The notes: generated by a model not told the origin, from the sequence alone. Shown: positions 17,497 to 25,493, counted from the stretch's first letter. The stretch is 64,000 nucleotides of DNA from Kangiella taiwanensis (GCF_020005165.1 NZ_JAHCLT010000003.1:310001-374000), one strand, 5' to 3'. Numbers and translations are program-made.

Positions 17497-19611
17497 ATGA
17501 ACAAAAGACTGATAGCGAGCCTTGTTATTGGCTCGGTTGCGTCGGTGGGGGTTATGACACAAAGCATGGCGAAAGATACGCAAAAAACATCTAAAGTCGA
17601 TGATCCTTACATTTGGTTAGAAGAGGTTGAAGGCGAAAAAGCTTTGAATTGGGTCGAAGAGCAAAATGAAAAGTCACTCGGCTACTTAATGTCAAAGCCT
17701 CTGTACAAAGAACTATATGAAAAGAACTTGGAAGTATACAACTCAGACGAACGTATTCCTTACGTCGGTCAAATGGGTGATTACTTCTATAACTTCTGGC
17801 GTGATGATGAAAACCCTCGTGGTTTATGGCGTCGAACTACGCTAGAGGAATACCAAAAAGAAGACCCTGAGTGGGAAATCATCTTAAACCTTGATGAGTT
17901 AGCGGAAAAAGAAGATGAAAACTGGGTCTATAAAGGCTCTAACTGCTTATACCCGACTTATGATCGCTGCTTAATTAACTTATCACGCGGTGGCGCTGAT
18001 GCGACAGTGGTTCGTGAGTTCGATATTGAGTCGAAAAGTTTCGTAAAAGATGGCTTCCAACTCCCAGAAGCGAAAAGCAGTTTAAGCTGGATTGATAAAG
18101 ACACCCTGTATGTCGGCACAGATTTTGGTGAAGGCAGCATGACGGACTCAGGCTATCCGCGTATTGTTAAAACTTGGAAGCGTGGCCAGCCTATCGAAAA
18201 AGCCAAAACGGTTTTTGAGGGTGAAAAAGAAAACGTTTGGATTGGCGCCATGGTTTCTCACGATGGTGACGATAAATACAAAATTATCTACCAAGGTCTA
18301 GATTTTTACACTTCAGAAATTTTCTTGGTCACTGATGATGGTTTGAAAAAACTGGACCGCCCGAAAGACAGTAGCTTCAGCGGCGTGATCAACGGCCAAT
18401 TATTGCTAGAGCTTAAATCAGATTGGACCGTAGGCGATAAAACGTACAAGCAAGCATCACTACTTTCTATTTCTATGGATGACTTCGTTGCAGGCAAGAA
18501 AAACTTCACAGAAGTGCTTGTTCCAGATGCCCGTACTTCTATCGCTAGCGTTTCGAGCACCAAAGACCATGTGTTGATTACCACTTTAAAAGACGTCAGC
18601 AGTGAATTGTACCGTTATACATTTAAGGGTGGAAAATGGTCGCATGAAAAGATCGATATGCCAGACCTAGGCACCCTATCAGTTACTGGTACTAGCGATG
18701 AACACAATAACTTCTTCATTAATTATCAGAACTTCCTAACGCCAAGCAGCCTGTATTACTTTGATGCAGCAAAAGATTCTGCGAGTGTCTTGAAAAGCTT
18801 GCCAGCTTTCTTCGACGCATCTCCTTATAAAGTTGAGCAGAAATTTGCAGAGGCTAAAGACGGTACTAAAGTGCCTTACTTCCTAATCATGGCGAAAGAC
18901 ACCGAGCTTGATGGTAAAAACCCTACGCTACTCTATGGTTACGGTGGCTTTGAAGTGTCATTGCGCCCTAGCTACTCGGCGACAGTCGGTATTGACTGGT
19001 TAGAGCAAGGCGGTGTTTATGCGCTAGCCAATATCCGTGGTGGTGGTGAGTACGGCCCTGCGTGGCACCAGGCAGCGCTTAAGAAAAATCGTCATATTGC
19101 ATTCAACGATTTTATTACCGTCGCTGAGCACTTGATTGAAACCAAAGTCACTGACAACAAGCATCTTGGTATTCGAGGCGGTAGTAACGGTGGTTTGTTA
19201 GTCGGTACTGTTGCGACTATGCGTCCGGACTTGTATGAAGCTGTAGTTTGCCAAGTTCCTTTATTGGACATGAAGCGTTTTAATCAGCTACTAGCAGGCG
19301 CAAGCTGGATGGGCGAATACGGTAATCCAGACAACGAAGACGAGTGGAACTACATTAAAACCTACTCGCCGTATCACAACGTTCACAAAGACGTTGATTA
19401 CCCAAAAATCTTCTTCACGACCTCAACGCGTGATGACCGAGTTCATCCAGGTCACGCTCGTAAAATGGTTGCGAAAATGATGAACCAAGGTCATGACCTT
19501 CTTTATTATGAAAATACTGAAGGTGGCCATGGCGGTGCAGCAAACAACGAACAGTCGGCTAAGTTAAATGCTTTAATTTACACTTACCTTGCTGATCAGT
19601 TGATGGATTAA
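17497..19611 (+). CDS. Prolyl oligopeptidase (S9A family), exported
   Basis: Serine peptidase that cleaves short peptides after proline. The 704-residue protein starts with a signal peptide (MNKRLIASLVIGSVASVGVM, cleaved near SMAKD), so it works in the periplasm or outside. An N-terminal segment (DDPYIWLEEVEGEKALNWV) and a seven-bladed propeller are followed by the alpha/beta hydrolase domain. The nucleophile is about Ser563 in RGGSNGGLLVG, the Asp lies in TSTRDDRVHPGH near 646, and the His in EGGHGGAANN near 678. LYGYGGFEVS and LANIRGGGEYG are typical of the family. It is followed by its own terminator. It fits the peptide-scavenging profile of this genome. Confidence 0.93.
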   Translation: MNKRLIASLVIGSVASVGVMTQSMAKDTQKTSKVDDPYIWLEEVEGEKALNWVEEQNEKSLGYLMSKPLYKELYEKNLEVYNSDERIPYVGQMGDYFYNFWRDDENPRGLWRRTTLEEYQKEDPEWEIILNLDELAEKEDENWVYKGSNCLYPTYDRCLINLSRGGADATVVREFDIESKSFVKDGFQLPEAKSSLSWIDKDTLYVGTDFGEGSMTDSGYPRIVKTWKRGQPIEKAKTVFEGEKENVWIGAMVSHDGDDKYKIIYQGLDFYTSEIFLVTDDGLKKLDRPKDSSFSGVINGQLLLELKSDWTVGDKTYKQASLLSISMDDFVAGKKNFTEVLVPDARTSIASVSSTKDHVLITTLKDVSSELYRYTFKGGKWSHEKIDMPDLGTLSVTGTSDEHNNFFINYQNFLTPSSLYYFDAAKDSASVLKSLPAFFDASPYKVEQKFAEAKDGTKVPYFLIMAKDTELDGKNPTLLYGYGGFEVSLRPSYSATVGIDWLEQGGVYALANIRGGGEYGPAWHQAALKKNRHIAFNDFITVAEHLIETKVTDNKHLGIRGGSNGGLLVGTVATMRPDLYEAVVCQVPLLDMKRFNQLLAGASWMGEYGNPDNEDEWNYIKTYSPYHNVHKDVDYPKIFFTTSTRDDRVHPGHARKMVAKMMNQGHDLLYYENTEGGHGGAANNEQSAKLNALIYTYLADQLMD

Positions 19612-19625
19612 TATCTAACAACTTC

Positions 19626-19654
19626 AAAAAAGGCGCCTGATGGCGCCTTTTTTT
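19626..19654 (+). terminator. Rho-independent terminator
   Basis: AAGGCGCC, TGAT, GGCGCCTT followed by a T-run, 15 bases after the prolyl oligopeptidase stop. Confidence 0.88.
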
Positions 19655-19755
19655 GATTTACAGCCTTATACTGATAAATAAATAACTGAGCCTACCAGCC
19701 TGCATATAACCAAATATTCATTGCCAAATTTCTTAGCTTATAGGATATTTAAGCA

Positions 19756-19893
19756 ATGCATCATTTTATTAACGCAAACTGTAAAGCAACAACTGCCCTT
19801 CCCGGTCAGCCCATCCCCTATTCTCTACAGAATCAGGAAGGTTTGCGCACGCCCATGTTTCGTAAGTATATAGACACCGGAATCACGACTTAA
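19756..19893 (+). CDS. Possible 45-codon leader ORF upstream of proB copy 1
   Basis: An open frame from ATG at 19756 to TAA, starting MHHFINANCKATTALPGQ and ending YIDTGITT, preceded by TAGGA at workable spacing. It contains four prolines (residues 16, 20, 22 and 34), not clustered. It is followed within 25 bases by a terminator-like hairpin (19917-19949) and then proB. The layout is that of a leader peptide or a small independent gene. No similarity to a known protein is recognised. The remaining bases of 19655-19755 hold only a presumed promoter. Confidence 0.4.
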   Translation: MHHFINANCKATTALPGQPIPYSLQNQEGLRTPMFRKYIDTGITT

Positions 19894-19916
19894 CTTACGA
19901 CAACATAAGAATTTAC

Positions 19917-19949
19917 AAAGCCCGCAAGCCTCGCTTCGCGGGCTTTTTT
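19917..19949 (+). terminator. Terminator or attenuator hairpin before proB copy 1
   Basis: AAGCCCGC and GCGGGCTT arms with a 12-base loop are followed by TTTTTT and end 33 bases before the proB start. It could end the small ORF transcript or attenuate proB. Confidence 0.7.
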
Positions 19950-19982
19950 GTTTATAGAGATCATGAAATCAAAGGATAATTT

Positions 19983-20810
19983 ATGGAAACATTCAATTTT
20001 GAACAGTACCAAAACATCGTCATAAAAGTCGGCTCAGCACTGATTGCACCCGATGGGATGTCCTGCTCAACGCAGTACTGCTTACCGCTGGCAAACTTTA
20101 TCAAGAAGTGCGAAAGTTTAGAAAAACGAATTACGCTTGTCAGTTCAGGCGCTGTGGCGGCTGGTTTTAACACACTCAGACCACAGAATGACACTCTAAG
20201 TCTTGACGAAAAGCAAGCGCTAGCCGCCGTAGGCCAATCTAAGGTTATTAATCATTGGCAACGTTTTTTTGATAACCATGTAGCACAAGTCTTACTCACA
20301 GCCGCGGATATGCAAAACCACTCGCGCTCAGCTAATGCTCATCGAACACTCAACACATTACATCAACATCGTGTGCTGCCGATCGTTAATGAAAACGATA
20401 CCGTTGCCATAGAAGAGCTGAAGTTTGGTGACAATGATCGCTTGGCGGCTCAAGTTGCCTGCCTTATCAATGCCGATCTGCTGATTATTTGTAGCGATGT
20501 GGATGGTGTTTTTACCGACAATCCGCACCTTAACCCTCAAGCCAAACTGATCAACACGATAGATACGATCGACGAAAGCGTCTTAAGCCTAGGGCAAAAT
20601 AGTCATAACCCACAAGCCACTGGCGGTATGCTTACCAAGCTATTAGCGGCACAACTGGCGCAAAATCATGGCATCGACACGGTGATATGCAATGGTAAAA
20701 CAGAAGCTTATTTGCCCTTGTTACAGGACCAATGTGCAGGAACCTGGGTGGTTTCTGATAAGCCACTAGACCGTGAAAACGCAGCCCGCATTAGAAATAC
20801 TTATCCATAG
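19983..20810 (+). CDS. proB: Glutamate 5-kinase, copy 1 (lacks PUA domain)
   Basis: Phosphorylates L-glutamate to glutamyl 5-phosphate, the first step of proline synthesis. Its 275 residues cover only the amino acid kinase domain; E. coli ProB (367) carries an extra C-terminal PUA domain that is missing here. Conserved motifs are intact: VIKVGSALIA, LVSSGAVAAGF, VNENDTVAIEELKFGDNDR and the nucleotide-side ATGGMLTKL. The start has AAAGGA upstream. It is clearly a paralogue of the next gene: about 60 percent of residues look identical by eye. It is separated from that copy by a 384-base leader region. Both copies look catalytically competent. Confidence 0.9.
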   Translation: METFNFEQYQNIVIKVGSALIAPDGMSCSTQYCLPLANFIKKCESLEKRITLVSSGAVAAGFNTLRPQNDTLSLDEKQALAAVGQSKVINHWQRFFDNHVAQVLLTAADMQNHSRSANAHRTLNTLHQHRVLPIVNENDTVAIEELKFGDNDRLAAQVACLINADLLIICSDVDGVFTDNPHLNPQAKLINTIDTIDESVLSLGQNSHNPQATGGMLTKLLAAQLAQNHGIDTVICNGKTEAYLPLLQDQCAGTWVVSDKPLDRENAARIRNTYP

Positions 20811-20877
20811 TATAAGTTACTGTTATTTATCGTTATTTTTAAAATTGTGTTAAATCGCTGAGATAACACGAGATTCA

Positions 20878-20898
20878 GAGTTGAGGTAGGTTCAACTC
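20878..20898 (+). other. Perfect leader hairpin before proB copy 2
   Basis: GAGTTGA, GGTAGGT, TCAACTC: a 7-bp stem in the 20811-21194 interval, upstream of a second, terminator-like structure. It is a candidate RNA regulatory element or a transcription-factor site. Confidence 0.4.
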
Positions 20899-20931
20899 AA
20901 GCAACATACCCCCCAGTTATATGGGTAAAAC

Positions 20932-20970
20932 GGCGCTAAGCGGCGCTTAGAGCGTCTCTTAGATTTTTTT
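20932..20970 (+). promoter_or_regulatory. Possible attenuator with alternative stems
   Basis: CTAAG near 20936 can pair with either of two downstream CTTAG copies. The first makes the compact stem CTAAGC, GGC, GCTTAG. The second lies directly before ATTTTTTT. Mutually exclusive pairings of this kind are typical of attenuators, but no regulator is visible. Confidence 0.4.
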
Positions 20971-20997
20971 GGAGTCAGATTTGACATAAGGATCTCT

Positions 20998-21135
20998 ATG
21001 TTAATAATGCAAACCGTGCTTAACATTAATCGAATCGACATAGCGACACTTTCCACGGCAGGCATTTCCAGCCAGCCAAGTCGTGTTATGTCTAAGATTA
21101 GCAAACAAGCCCCGCGCTTGGGTAACGTGTTCTAG
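20998..21135 (+). CDS. Possible 45-codon leader ORF upstream of proB copy 2
   Basis: An open frame from ATG at 20998 to TAG, starting MLIMQTVLNINRIDIATLST, with a good AAGGAT ribosome site five bases before the start. It lies after the possible attenuator and 59 bases before proB copy 2. It has the same length as the small ORF before copy 1 but no sequence similarity to it. It may be a leader peptide or a small protein. Only its position, ribosome site and length speak for it. Confidence 0.38.
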   Translation: MLIMQTVLNINRIDIATLSTAGISSQPSRVMSKISKQAPRLGNVF

Positions 21136-21194
21136 CACGCCACGTCACTTTTAACTCGTCATACATTAATCCTTTAAAATAGAAAGGTCTTTTC

Positions 21195-22004
21195 ATGCTC
21201 GAACATATTGAATTTGGTAATTACAACAACATCGTCGTAAAAGTTGGCTCAGCGCTTATCGCGCCGGATGGTCACTCTTGCTCAGCGGAATACTGCTTGC
21301 CAATTGCGCATTTCGTAAGAAAGTGTCGCAAAGCTGGCAAACAAGTCACGCTAGTGTCTTCTGGTGCAGTAGCAGCAGGTTTTAATCTTCTAAAGCCTGA
21401 CTACGACGAGCTCACTCGTAAAGAAAAGCAACCGCTAGCAGCGGTCGGTCAGTCAATGGTCGTCGCTCACTGGCAGCGTTTCTTTGATGATGTTGTAGCC
21501 CAGGTATTACTAACTTCAGCCGATATTAAAAATCCTGAGCGCGCACAAAATGCACGCAACACATTCAAGACACTTGAAGAACTTGGCGCCCTACCGATTG
21601 TGAACGAAAACGATACGGTAGCGACGGAAGAACTGACGGTTGGTGACAACGACAACCTCGTTGCACAGGTAGCCACACTCACCAATGCCGATCTACTGAT
21701 TATCTGTAGTGACATTGATGGTGTCTACGACGACAACCCAAAAGTTAATCCCGACGCCGAACTCGTCAATCAATTCGAAGGAATCAGCGACGAAGCTCTG
21801 GCTATGGGTAAGCAAAGCACCAGCGCACAAGGTACTGGTGGTATGCGCACCAAGCTAAAAGCTGCGAAATTCGCCTCGGAAAACGGTATTGATACGATCA
21901 TCTGTAACGGTACAAACGAAAGTTACATGCGTCTATTCAATAACCAAAACCCAGGTACATTGATTCGCAACACAGCTGAAGACAAGAAAGCAGACGTCGC
22001 TTAG
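21195..22004 (+). CDS. proB: Glutamate 5-kinase, copy 2 (lacks PUA domain)
   Basis: Second glutamate 5-kinase, 269 residues, again only the amino acid kinase domain. Motifs VVKVGSALIA, LVSSGAVAAGF, VNENDTVATEELTVGDNDN and GTGGMRTKLKAAKF are all present and a little closer to the classical ProB consensus than in copy 1. It lies 31 bases before proA and is presumably in one transcript with it, so this is the likely housekeeping partner. A tandem pair suggests one copy may have altered feedback inhibition or expression, as with separate osmotic and anabolic kinases in Bacillus; that is inference. Confidence 0.92.
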   Translation: MLEHIEFGNYNNIVVKVGSALIAPDGHSCSAEYCLPIAHFVRKCRKAGKQVTLVSSGAVAAGFNLLKPDYDELTRKEKQPLAAVGQSMVVAHWQRFFDDVVAQVLLTSADIKNPERAQNARNTFKTLEELGALPIVNENDTVATEELTVGDNDNLVAQVATLTNADLLIICSDIDGVYDDNPKVNPDAELVNQFEGISDEALAMGKQSTSAQGTGGMRTKLKAAKFASENGIDTIICNGTNESYMRLFNNQNPGTLIRNTAEDKKADVA

Positions 22005-22035
22005 GAGATTTGTAGGATTTTTCATAGGAGATAAT

Positions 22036-23322
22036 ATGAACATGAAAGAGAACAGTTTTGAAAATCAAGAACAGCAAGAGCTTTATGATTTAACACTTCG
22101 CGCGAAAGAAGCCGCGAAGACTCTTGCCACATTATCAAGTAGCCAAAAGAACGATGTGCTTGCTGCGATGGCAAAACAGCTGAAGACCAACCAAGCACAA
22201 ATTCTTGAAGCGAACAAAAAAGACATTGAGTACGCCAAAGAAAACGACTTGTCAGACGCTATGGTTGACCGTCTATTACTTGATGAAGAACGTGTCGACG
22301 GCATGGTTAGCGCACTGCACAACGTGATGAACCTTGCGGACCCTGTCGGTGAGATGGGTGAAAGCACATTACGTCCGAACGGTATCCGTGTCGCCAAAAT
22401 GCGTATCCCTTTAGGCGTCGTGCTGATGATTTATGAAGCGCGTCCAAACGTAGCAGTAGAAGCTGCGGCACTAACGCTAAAGTCTGGTAACGTCGTTATC
22501 CTGCGTGGCGGTAAAGAAGCATGGCACTCAAACAACGCCATTATCGACTGCTGGCACCAAGCGATTGAATCGTGTGGCTTCAGCAAAGAAATGGTCTGCA
22601 TCGTGCCTTCGCAAAGTCACTCAGCAGTGAATCACCTACTCCAGTTCCGTGACACGATTGATCTCGTGATCCCACGTGGTGGCGAGCGCTTGATTCAAGC
22701 CGTAACGGATAACAGTAAGATTCCCGTGATTCAGCACTTTAAAGGCGTGTGCCACTTATACGTCGACAAGTATGCTGACCTAGACAAAGCTGAGAAACTA
22801 CTGAAAGACGGCAAGGTATCGCGTCCAGGCGTCTGTAACTCGCTAGAAAGCTTAGTGATTCACAAAGACATCGCTGACGAATTCCTAAAGCGTGTCAACG
22901 CTCTAGGCAACGAATTCGGCATCCAGTTTAAAGCAGACAAAGACTCTGCCAGCAAACTGGATAACTCAGAAGTTGCTAGCGACGAAGATTATCATAACGA
23001 ATACTTGAGCTTAGCCATGAGTGTGAAGCAGGTAGACAGCTACGAAGCAGCTATCGAACACATCCAAAATCACAGTTCAAGCCACACCGAAGTCATTGTC
23101 ACTAAAGACATTGACCGCGGTAACGAATTCGTTAAACGCATCAACTCGTCTGTTGTGATGGTTAACGCTTCATCACGCTTCTCAGACGGTGGCGAACTTG
23201 GTCTAGGTGCAGAAATTGGTATCTCAACCAGTAAGCTACACGCCTATGGTCCTATGGGTCTTGTACAGCTGACTACTGAAAAGTATGTAGTGACAGGCCA
23301 AGGCCAAGCAAAGCACTATTAA
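22036..23322 (+). CDS. proA: Glutamate-5-semialdehyde dehydrogenase (gamma-glutamyl phosphate reductase)
   Basis: Reduces glutamyl 5-phosphate with NADPH to glutamate semialdehyde, which cyclises on the way to proline. It has 428 residues, the usual length. ALDH-type motifs are present: LGVVLMIYEARPNVAVEAAA, SGNVVILRGGKEA, and the catalytic Cys in KVSRPGVCNSLESLVIH; GGELGLGAEIGISTSKLHAYGPMG closes the fold. The start ATG at 22036 follows AGGAGAT. It is the last gene of the proB-proA unit, followed by a strong terminator. Confidence 0.96.
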   Translation: MNMKENSFENQEQQELYDLTLRAKEAAKTLATLSSSQKNDVLAAMAKQLKTNQAQILEANKKDIEYAKENDLSDAMVDRLLLDEERVDGMVSALHNVMNLADPVGEMGESTLRPNGIRVAKMRIPLGVVLMIYEARPNVAVEAAALTLKSGNVVILRGGKEAWHSNNAIIDCWHQAIESCGFSKEMVCIVPSQSHSAVNHLLQFRDTIDLVIPRGGERLIQAVTDNSKIPVIQHFKGVCHLYVDKYADLDKAEKLLKDGKVSRPGVCNSLESLVIHKDIADEFLKRVNALGNEFGIQFKADKDSASKLDNSEVASDEDYHNEYLSLAMSVKQVDSYEAAIEHIQNHSSSHTEVIVTKDIDRGNEFVKRINSSVVMVNASSRFSDGGELGLGAEIGISTSKLHAYGPMGLVQLTTEKYVVTGQGQAKHY

Positions 23323-23385
23323 TAAACAGCACTATTAATTATTACAAAGCGTTCGAGCAATAGGGTTCTACCAAGCCCTATACTC

Positions 23386-23417
23386 AAAGCCGCGGAGTCA
23401 AATCCGCGGCTTTTTTA
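23386..23417. terminator. Bidirectional terminator
   Basis: AAAGCCGCGGA and TCCGCGGCTTT arms with a 6-base loop and flanking A/T tracts, between proA and the convergent membrane-protein gene. Confidence 0.88.
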
Positions 23418-24038
23418 TTAGTAAAATTGAAGGCTAACAAGAACCCAATCGTCTCTATGTTTACCTTGTTTTACAGTTGCAGAAAATCGGCTTCTTACAG
23501 TAGCCCCAAAACTATTCTGGGCATCCACATAAGAGTTAACCATAAACTCACACTTACTAACTTTTGTAACAGTAAACTCAGAAATAAACGGAAAGTCTGC
23601 ACTTTTAGGACTTTTTAGATTATCTTCAACATACATTCTGGCAAAGGTAATAGCATCTTGCTCAGTACAATTCACACTTTTTGAGAAGTCACCGTTATTA
23701 ATAATATAGCCTAAATAAAACCCAGCCAGTACAAATACGACTACAATGACAGCAACTAAGCAACCAGAATTTTTTGTAGTATCGTCAACGCCACTTCTAT
23801 TTCTAGGCTTTTCATTGAATGAGAGGTAATTTCCGTAAAATGCTGAGAACTCCTTATTCCCAGCTTTAAAAAACAGCTCTCCCTCTTCTAATTTGACCTT
23901 GAAAAAAACCTCTACTTGAGTACTTTCTACCTTCTCCACAGATTTGATTTTTTCAAAATCTATATGACTCTCTTCAGACCACACCTTCACTTTATCAAAA
24001 GTAAACCTTTCGCCAGAGCTGATTTTTTCTATATACAT
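23418..24038 (-). CDS. Membrane protein of unknown function with periplasmic C-terminal domain
   Basis: I choose the ATG at 24038 (206 residues) because AGAGGG sits six bases upstream; a start 21 codons earlier has no such site. Residues 1-70 form a small charged domain of beta character (FTFDKVKVWSEESHIDFEKI). A single membrane segment lies at about 93-115 (CLVAVIVVVFVLAGFYLGYII). The C-terminal domain starts NCTEQDAITFARMYVEDNLKSPKSADFP, a form common in small exported lipid- or peptide-associated proteins, and has two Cys. It is divergent from the XRE regulator gene, with a dispersed repeat and an ATTCC array between them. AT-rich. Confidence 0.7.
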   Translation of the reverse strand: MYIEKISSGERFTFDKVKVWSEESHIDFEKIKSVEKVESTQVEVFFKVKLEEGELFFKAGNKEFSAFYGNYLSFNEKPRNRSGVDDTTKNSGCLVAVIVVVFVLAGFYLGYIINNGDFSKSVNCTEQDAITFARMYVEDNLKSPKSADFPFISEFTVTKVSKCEFMVNSYVDAQNSFGATVRSRFSATVKQGKHRDDWVLVSLQFY

Positions 24039-24114
24039 GGACATCCCTCTATTATTTTTATCACACACAATATACCCATGTTCCCGCACACTCTCAAGCA
24101 AGCGTAGGTTCGAA

Positions 24115-24281
24115 GCAGGAAGCCTAATTTAGCTAAGATGGAACAGGGATGTTTCGTTTAGCGGCGCGTGAGTAACTTTTAAGAACGAGGGAAATGCGAA
24201 ACATCTAACGTCAGGGATGAGCTTATCTTTGGTTACTTTCTCTTGCTCATCAAGAGAAAGTATCTCGCCGAGTGGCGAAAC
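24115..24281 (-). repeat. Dispersed intergenic repeat, copy 2
   Basis: Reverse-complement partner of 8645-8813. Its most conserved end, CTTTGGTTACTTTCTCTTG... to ...CTCGCCGAGTGGCGAAAC, keeps the ACTTTCTCTTG/CAAGAGAAAGT hairpin with a shorter loop. The remainder aligns with many substitutions. It is followed at about 24294-24319 by another small palindromic repeat, ATTCCCGCCTACGCGAGAAT. Confidence 0.7.
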
Positions 24282-24340
24282 AGGGTGTTACAAGAGATTC
24301 CCGCCTACGCGAGAATGACAAAACGGCATAACCCCTTCAA

Positions 24341-24397
24341 ATTCCTAAACATTCCTGTATATTCCTAGTTATTCCAATCAATTCATCTGGTTATTCC
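24341..24397 (+). promoter_or_regulatory. ATTCC direct-repeat array, 10-bp phased
   Basis: ATTCC occurs at 24341, 24351, 24361 and 24371, with ATTCA at 24381 and a sixth ATTCC at 24393. The first five units are spaced exactly ten bases apart, one helical turn, so all would face one side of the DNA. The array ends 52 bases before the XRE regulator start. It is a likely cooperative operator, perhaps for the regulator itself; this is inference from spacing and position. Confidence 0.6.
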
Positions 24398-24449
24398 TTG
24401 GGCTTTTGAAAACAATAATAGCGTCAATTAATCACATGGAGACACAATA

Positions 24450-25160
24450 ATGACACTTGGTGAAAAGCTACGTTCATTACGTTCAACTAGCGGTTGGACA
24501 CAGCCTGAATTTGCTCAAAAGCTGGGGATTGAACAATCCTATCTATCAAAGCTAGAGAACGATAGAAGCATTCCTTCCGTCGAGATTTTCGATAAGCTGT
24601 GTACCGCTTATGAAATTACGCCAGACGATATGATTAAAGACTTGGATAAGGATTATGTCCGCCAAAAGCTGATGCACATCCCGATCATCGCCAATGCGAC
24701 CAATAGCAAGCACGAAGTGGCTAAAGGCAAACGTAAAGCCGCTGTGATCGTCTGCTCGACGTTTATCTTAGTCGCAGTACTCTTTTTCTTTATTGCGCAT
24801 CTAGAGCTACTTTCAAGTAATAAGCAGTGGGAGTACTTTTCTCCCGGCGTTTATTTTGAGGAAGAAATAGCGCATTGCAGCAAAGATAAAAGTGTCCAAG
24901 AGTGCCAGCTCAAATTTACTGGTAACCCCCGCTCTGCTATGAACACAGCTGCAAAGACGTTCATTACGATCAATTACCAAGGAAGTGAGATCTATGAAAA
25001 GCTTGACGTTGGTTATAGGAATTATCACGCAAAACGTTTAGAAGATAAACGAAGCACAGCCAACAATATCTTCTTAATATTCGCCGTATTTCTTGCGACC
25101 TTGGGAGTTCTTGGCTTAATTGTCGAAGCGCGGTTCTATCGAATAGACAAGCAATCTTAA
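24450..25160 (+). CDS. Membrane-anchored XRE-family transcriptional regulator
   Basis: A 236-residue one-component regulator. Residues 5-60 form an HTH_XRE domain (LGEKLRSLRSTSGWTQPEFAQKLG, then SYLSKLENDRSIPS). A basic linker precedes membrane segment 1 (about 97-118). A loop of roughly 88 residues, presumably periplasmic, carries two Cys (143 and 152). Membrane segment 2 (about 207-226) returns a short tail to the cytoplasm. The layout suggests direct sensing of an envelope signal. The start follows GGAG. It is divergent from a single-pass membrane protein gene and preceded by a phased ATTCC array, its likely operator. The target genes are unknown. Confidence 0.82.
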   Translation: MTLGEKLRSLRSTSGWTQPEFAQKLGIEQSYLSKLENDRSIPSVEIFDKLCTAYEITPDDMIKDLDKDYVRQKLMHIPIIANATNSKHEVAKGKRKAAVIVCSTFILVAVLFFFIAHLELLSSNKQWEYFSPGVYFEEEIAHCSKDKSVQECQLKFTGNPRSAMNTAAKTFITINYQGSEIYEKLDVGYRNYHAKRLEDKRSTANNIFLIFAVFLATLGVLGLIVEARFYRIDKQS

Positions 25161-25179
25161 GATTGGGGCCATCCAGATA

Positions 25180-25214
25180 CAAAAAAGCCGCGCAGCTTTC
25201 GCTATGCGGCTTTG
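25180..25214. terminator. Terminator between XRE gene and tRNA-Lys 1
   Basis: AAAAAAGCCGCGCAGC and GCTATGCGGCTTTG form an imperfect stem that would serve both the XRE gene and the tRNA on the minus strand. Confidence 0.75.
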
Positions 25215-25235
25215 TGCTCTCCGAAGAGATGAATA

Positions 25236-25311
25236 TGGTGGGTTGCACAGGAATCGAACCTGTGACCACCTGATTAAAAGTCAGATGCTCTACCGACTGA
25301 GCTAGCAACCC
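25236..25311 (-). tRNA. tRNA-Lys (anticodon TTT), copy 1
   Basis: 76 bases including an encoded CCA end. The acceptor stem GGGTTGC/GCAACCC, D-arm GCTCAGTCGGTAGAGC, anticodon loop CTTTTAA and T-arm ACAGGTTCGATTCCTGT are all intact. The minus-strand terminator lies just downstream. Confidence 0.97.
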
Positions 25312-25437
25312 AAATCAATCAAGGCAACGCCTCATTTGATGGCGCGTATAATACCTTCTTTAGCCAAAAAGACAACCCTTTAACGCCATAAATCTGTAAT
25401 AATTTTTTATAGCGCTATAGAGATTATCAATCACACA

Positions 25438-25472
25438 CAAAAAAACCGCTTAGCTTTCGCTATGCGGCTTTG
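25438..25472 (-). terminator. Terminator after tRNA-Lys 2 (duplicate)
   Basis: A near-identical copy of the terminator and the 3' flank that follow the other tRNA-Lys, so the duplication unit includes it. Confidence 0.7.
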
Positions 25473-25493
25473 TGCTCTCCGAAGAGATGAATA

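Noticed and set aside
20211-20810. proB copy 1 as a pseudogene
   Set aside because: The frame is intact with all kinase motifs. The missing PUA domain is shared with copy 2, so it is not a truncation specific to this copy.
24341-24397. Replication-origin iterons
   Set aside because: The units are only five bases with ten-base spacing, and there is no Rep protein, DnaA box cluster or plasmid context. An operator array is more likely.
24970-25308. Open frame of 112 codons on the minus strand
   Set aside because: It reads through the tRNA-Lys gene and its terminator and is antisense to the XRE regulator gene.
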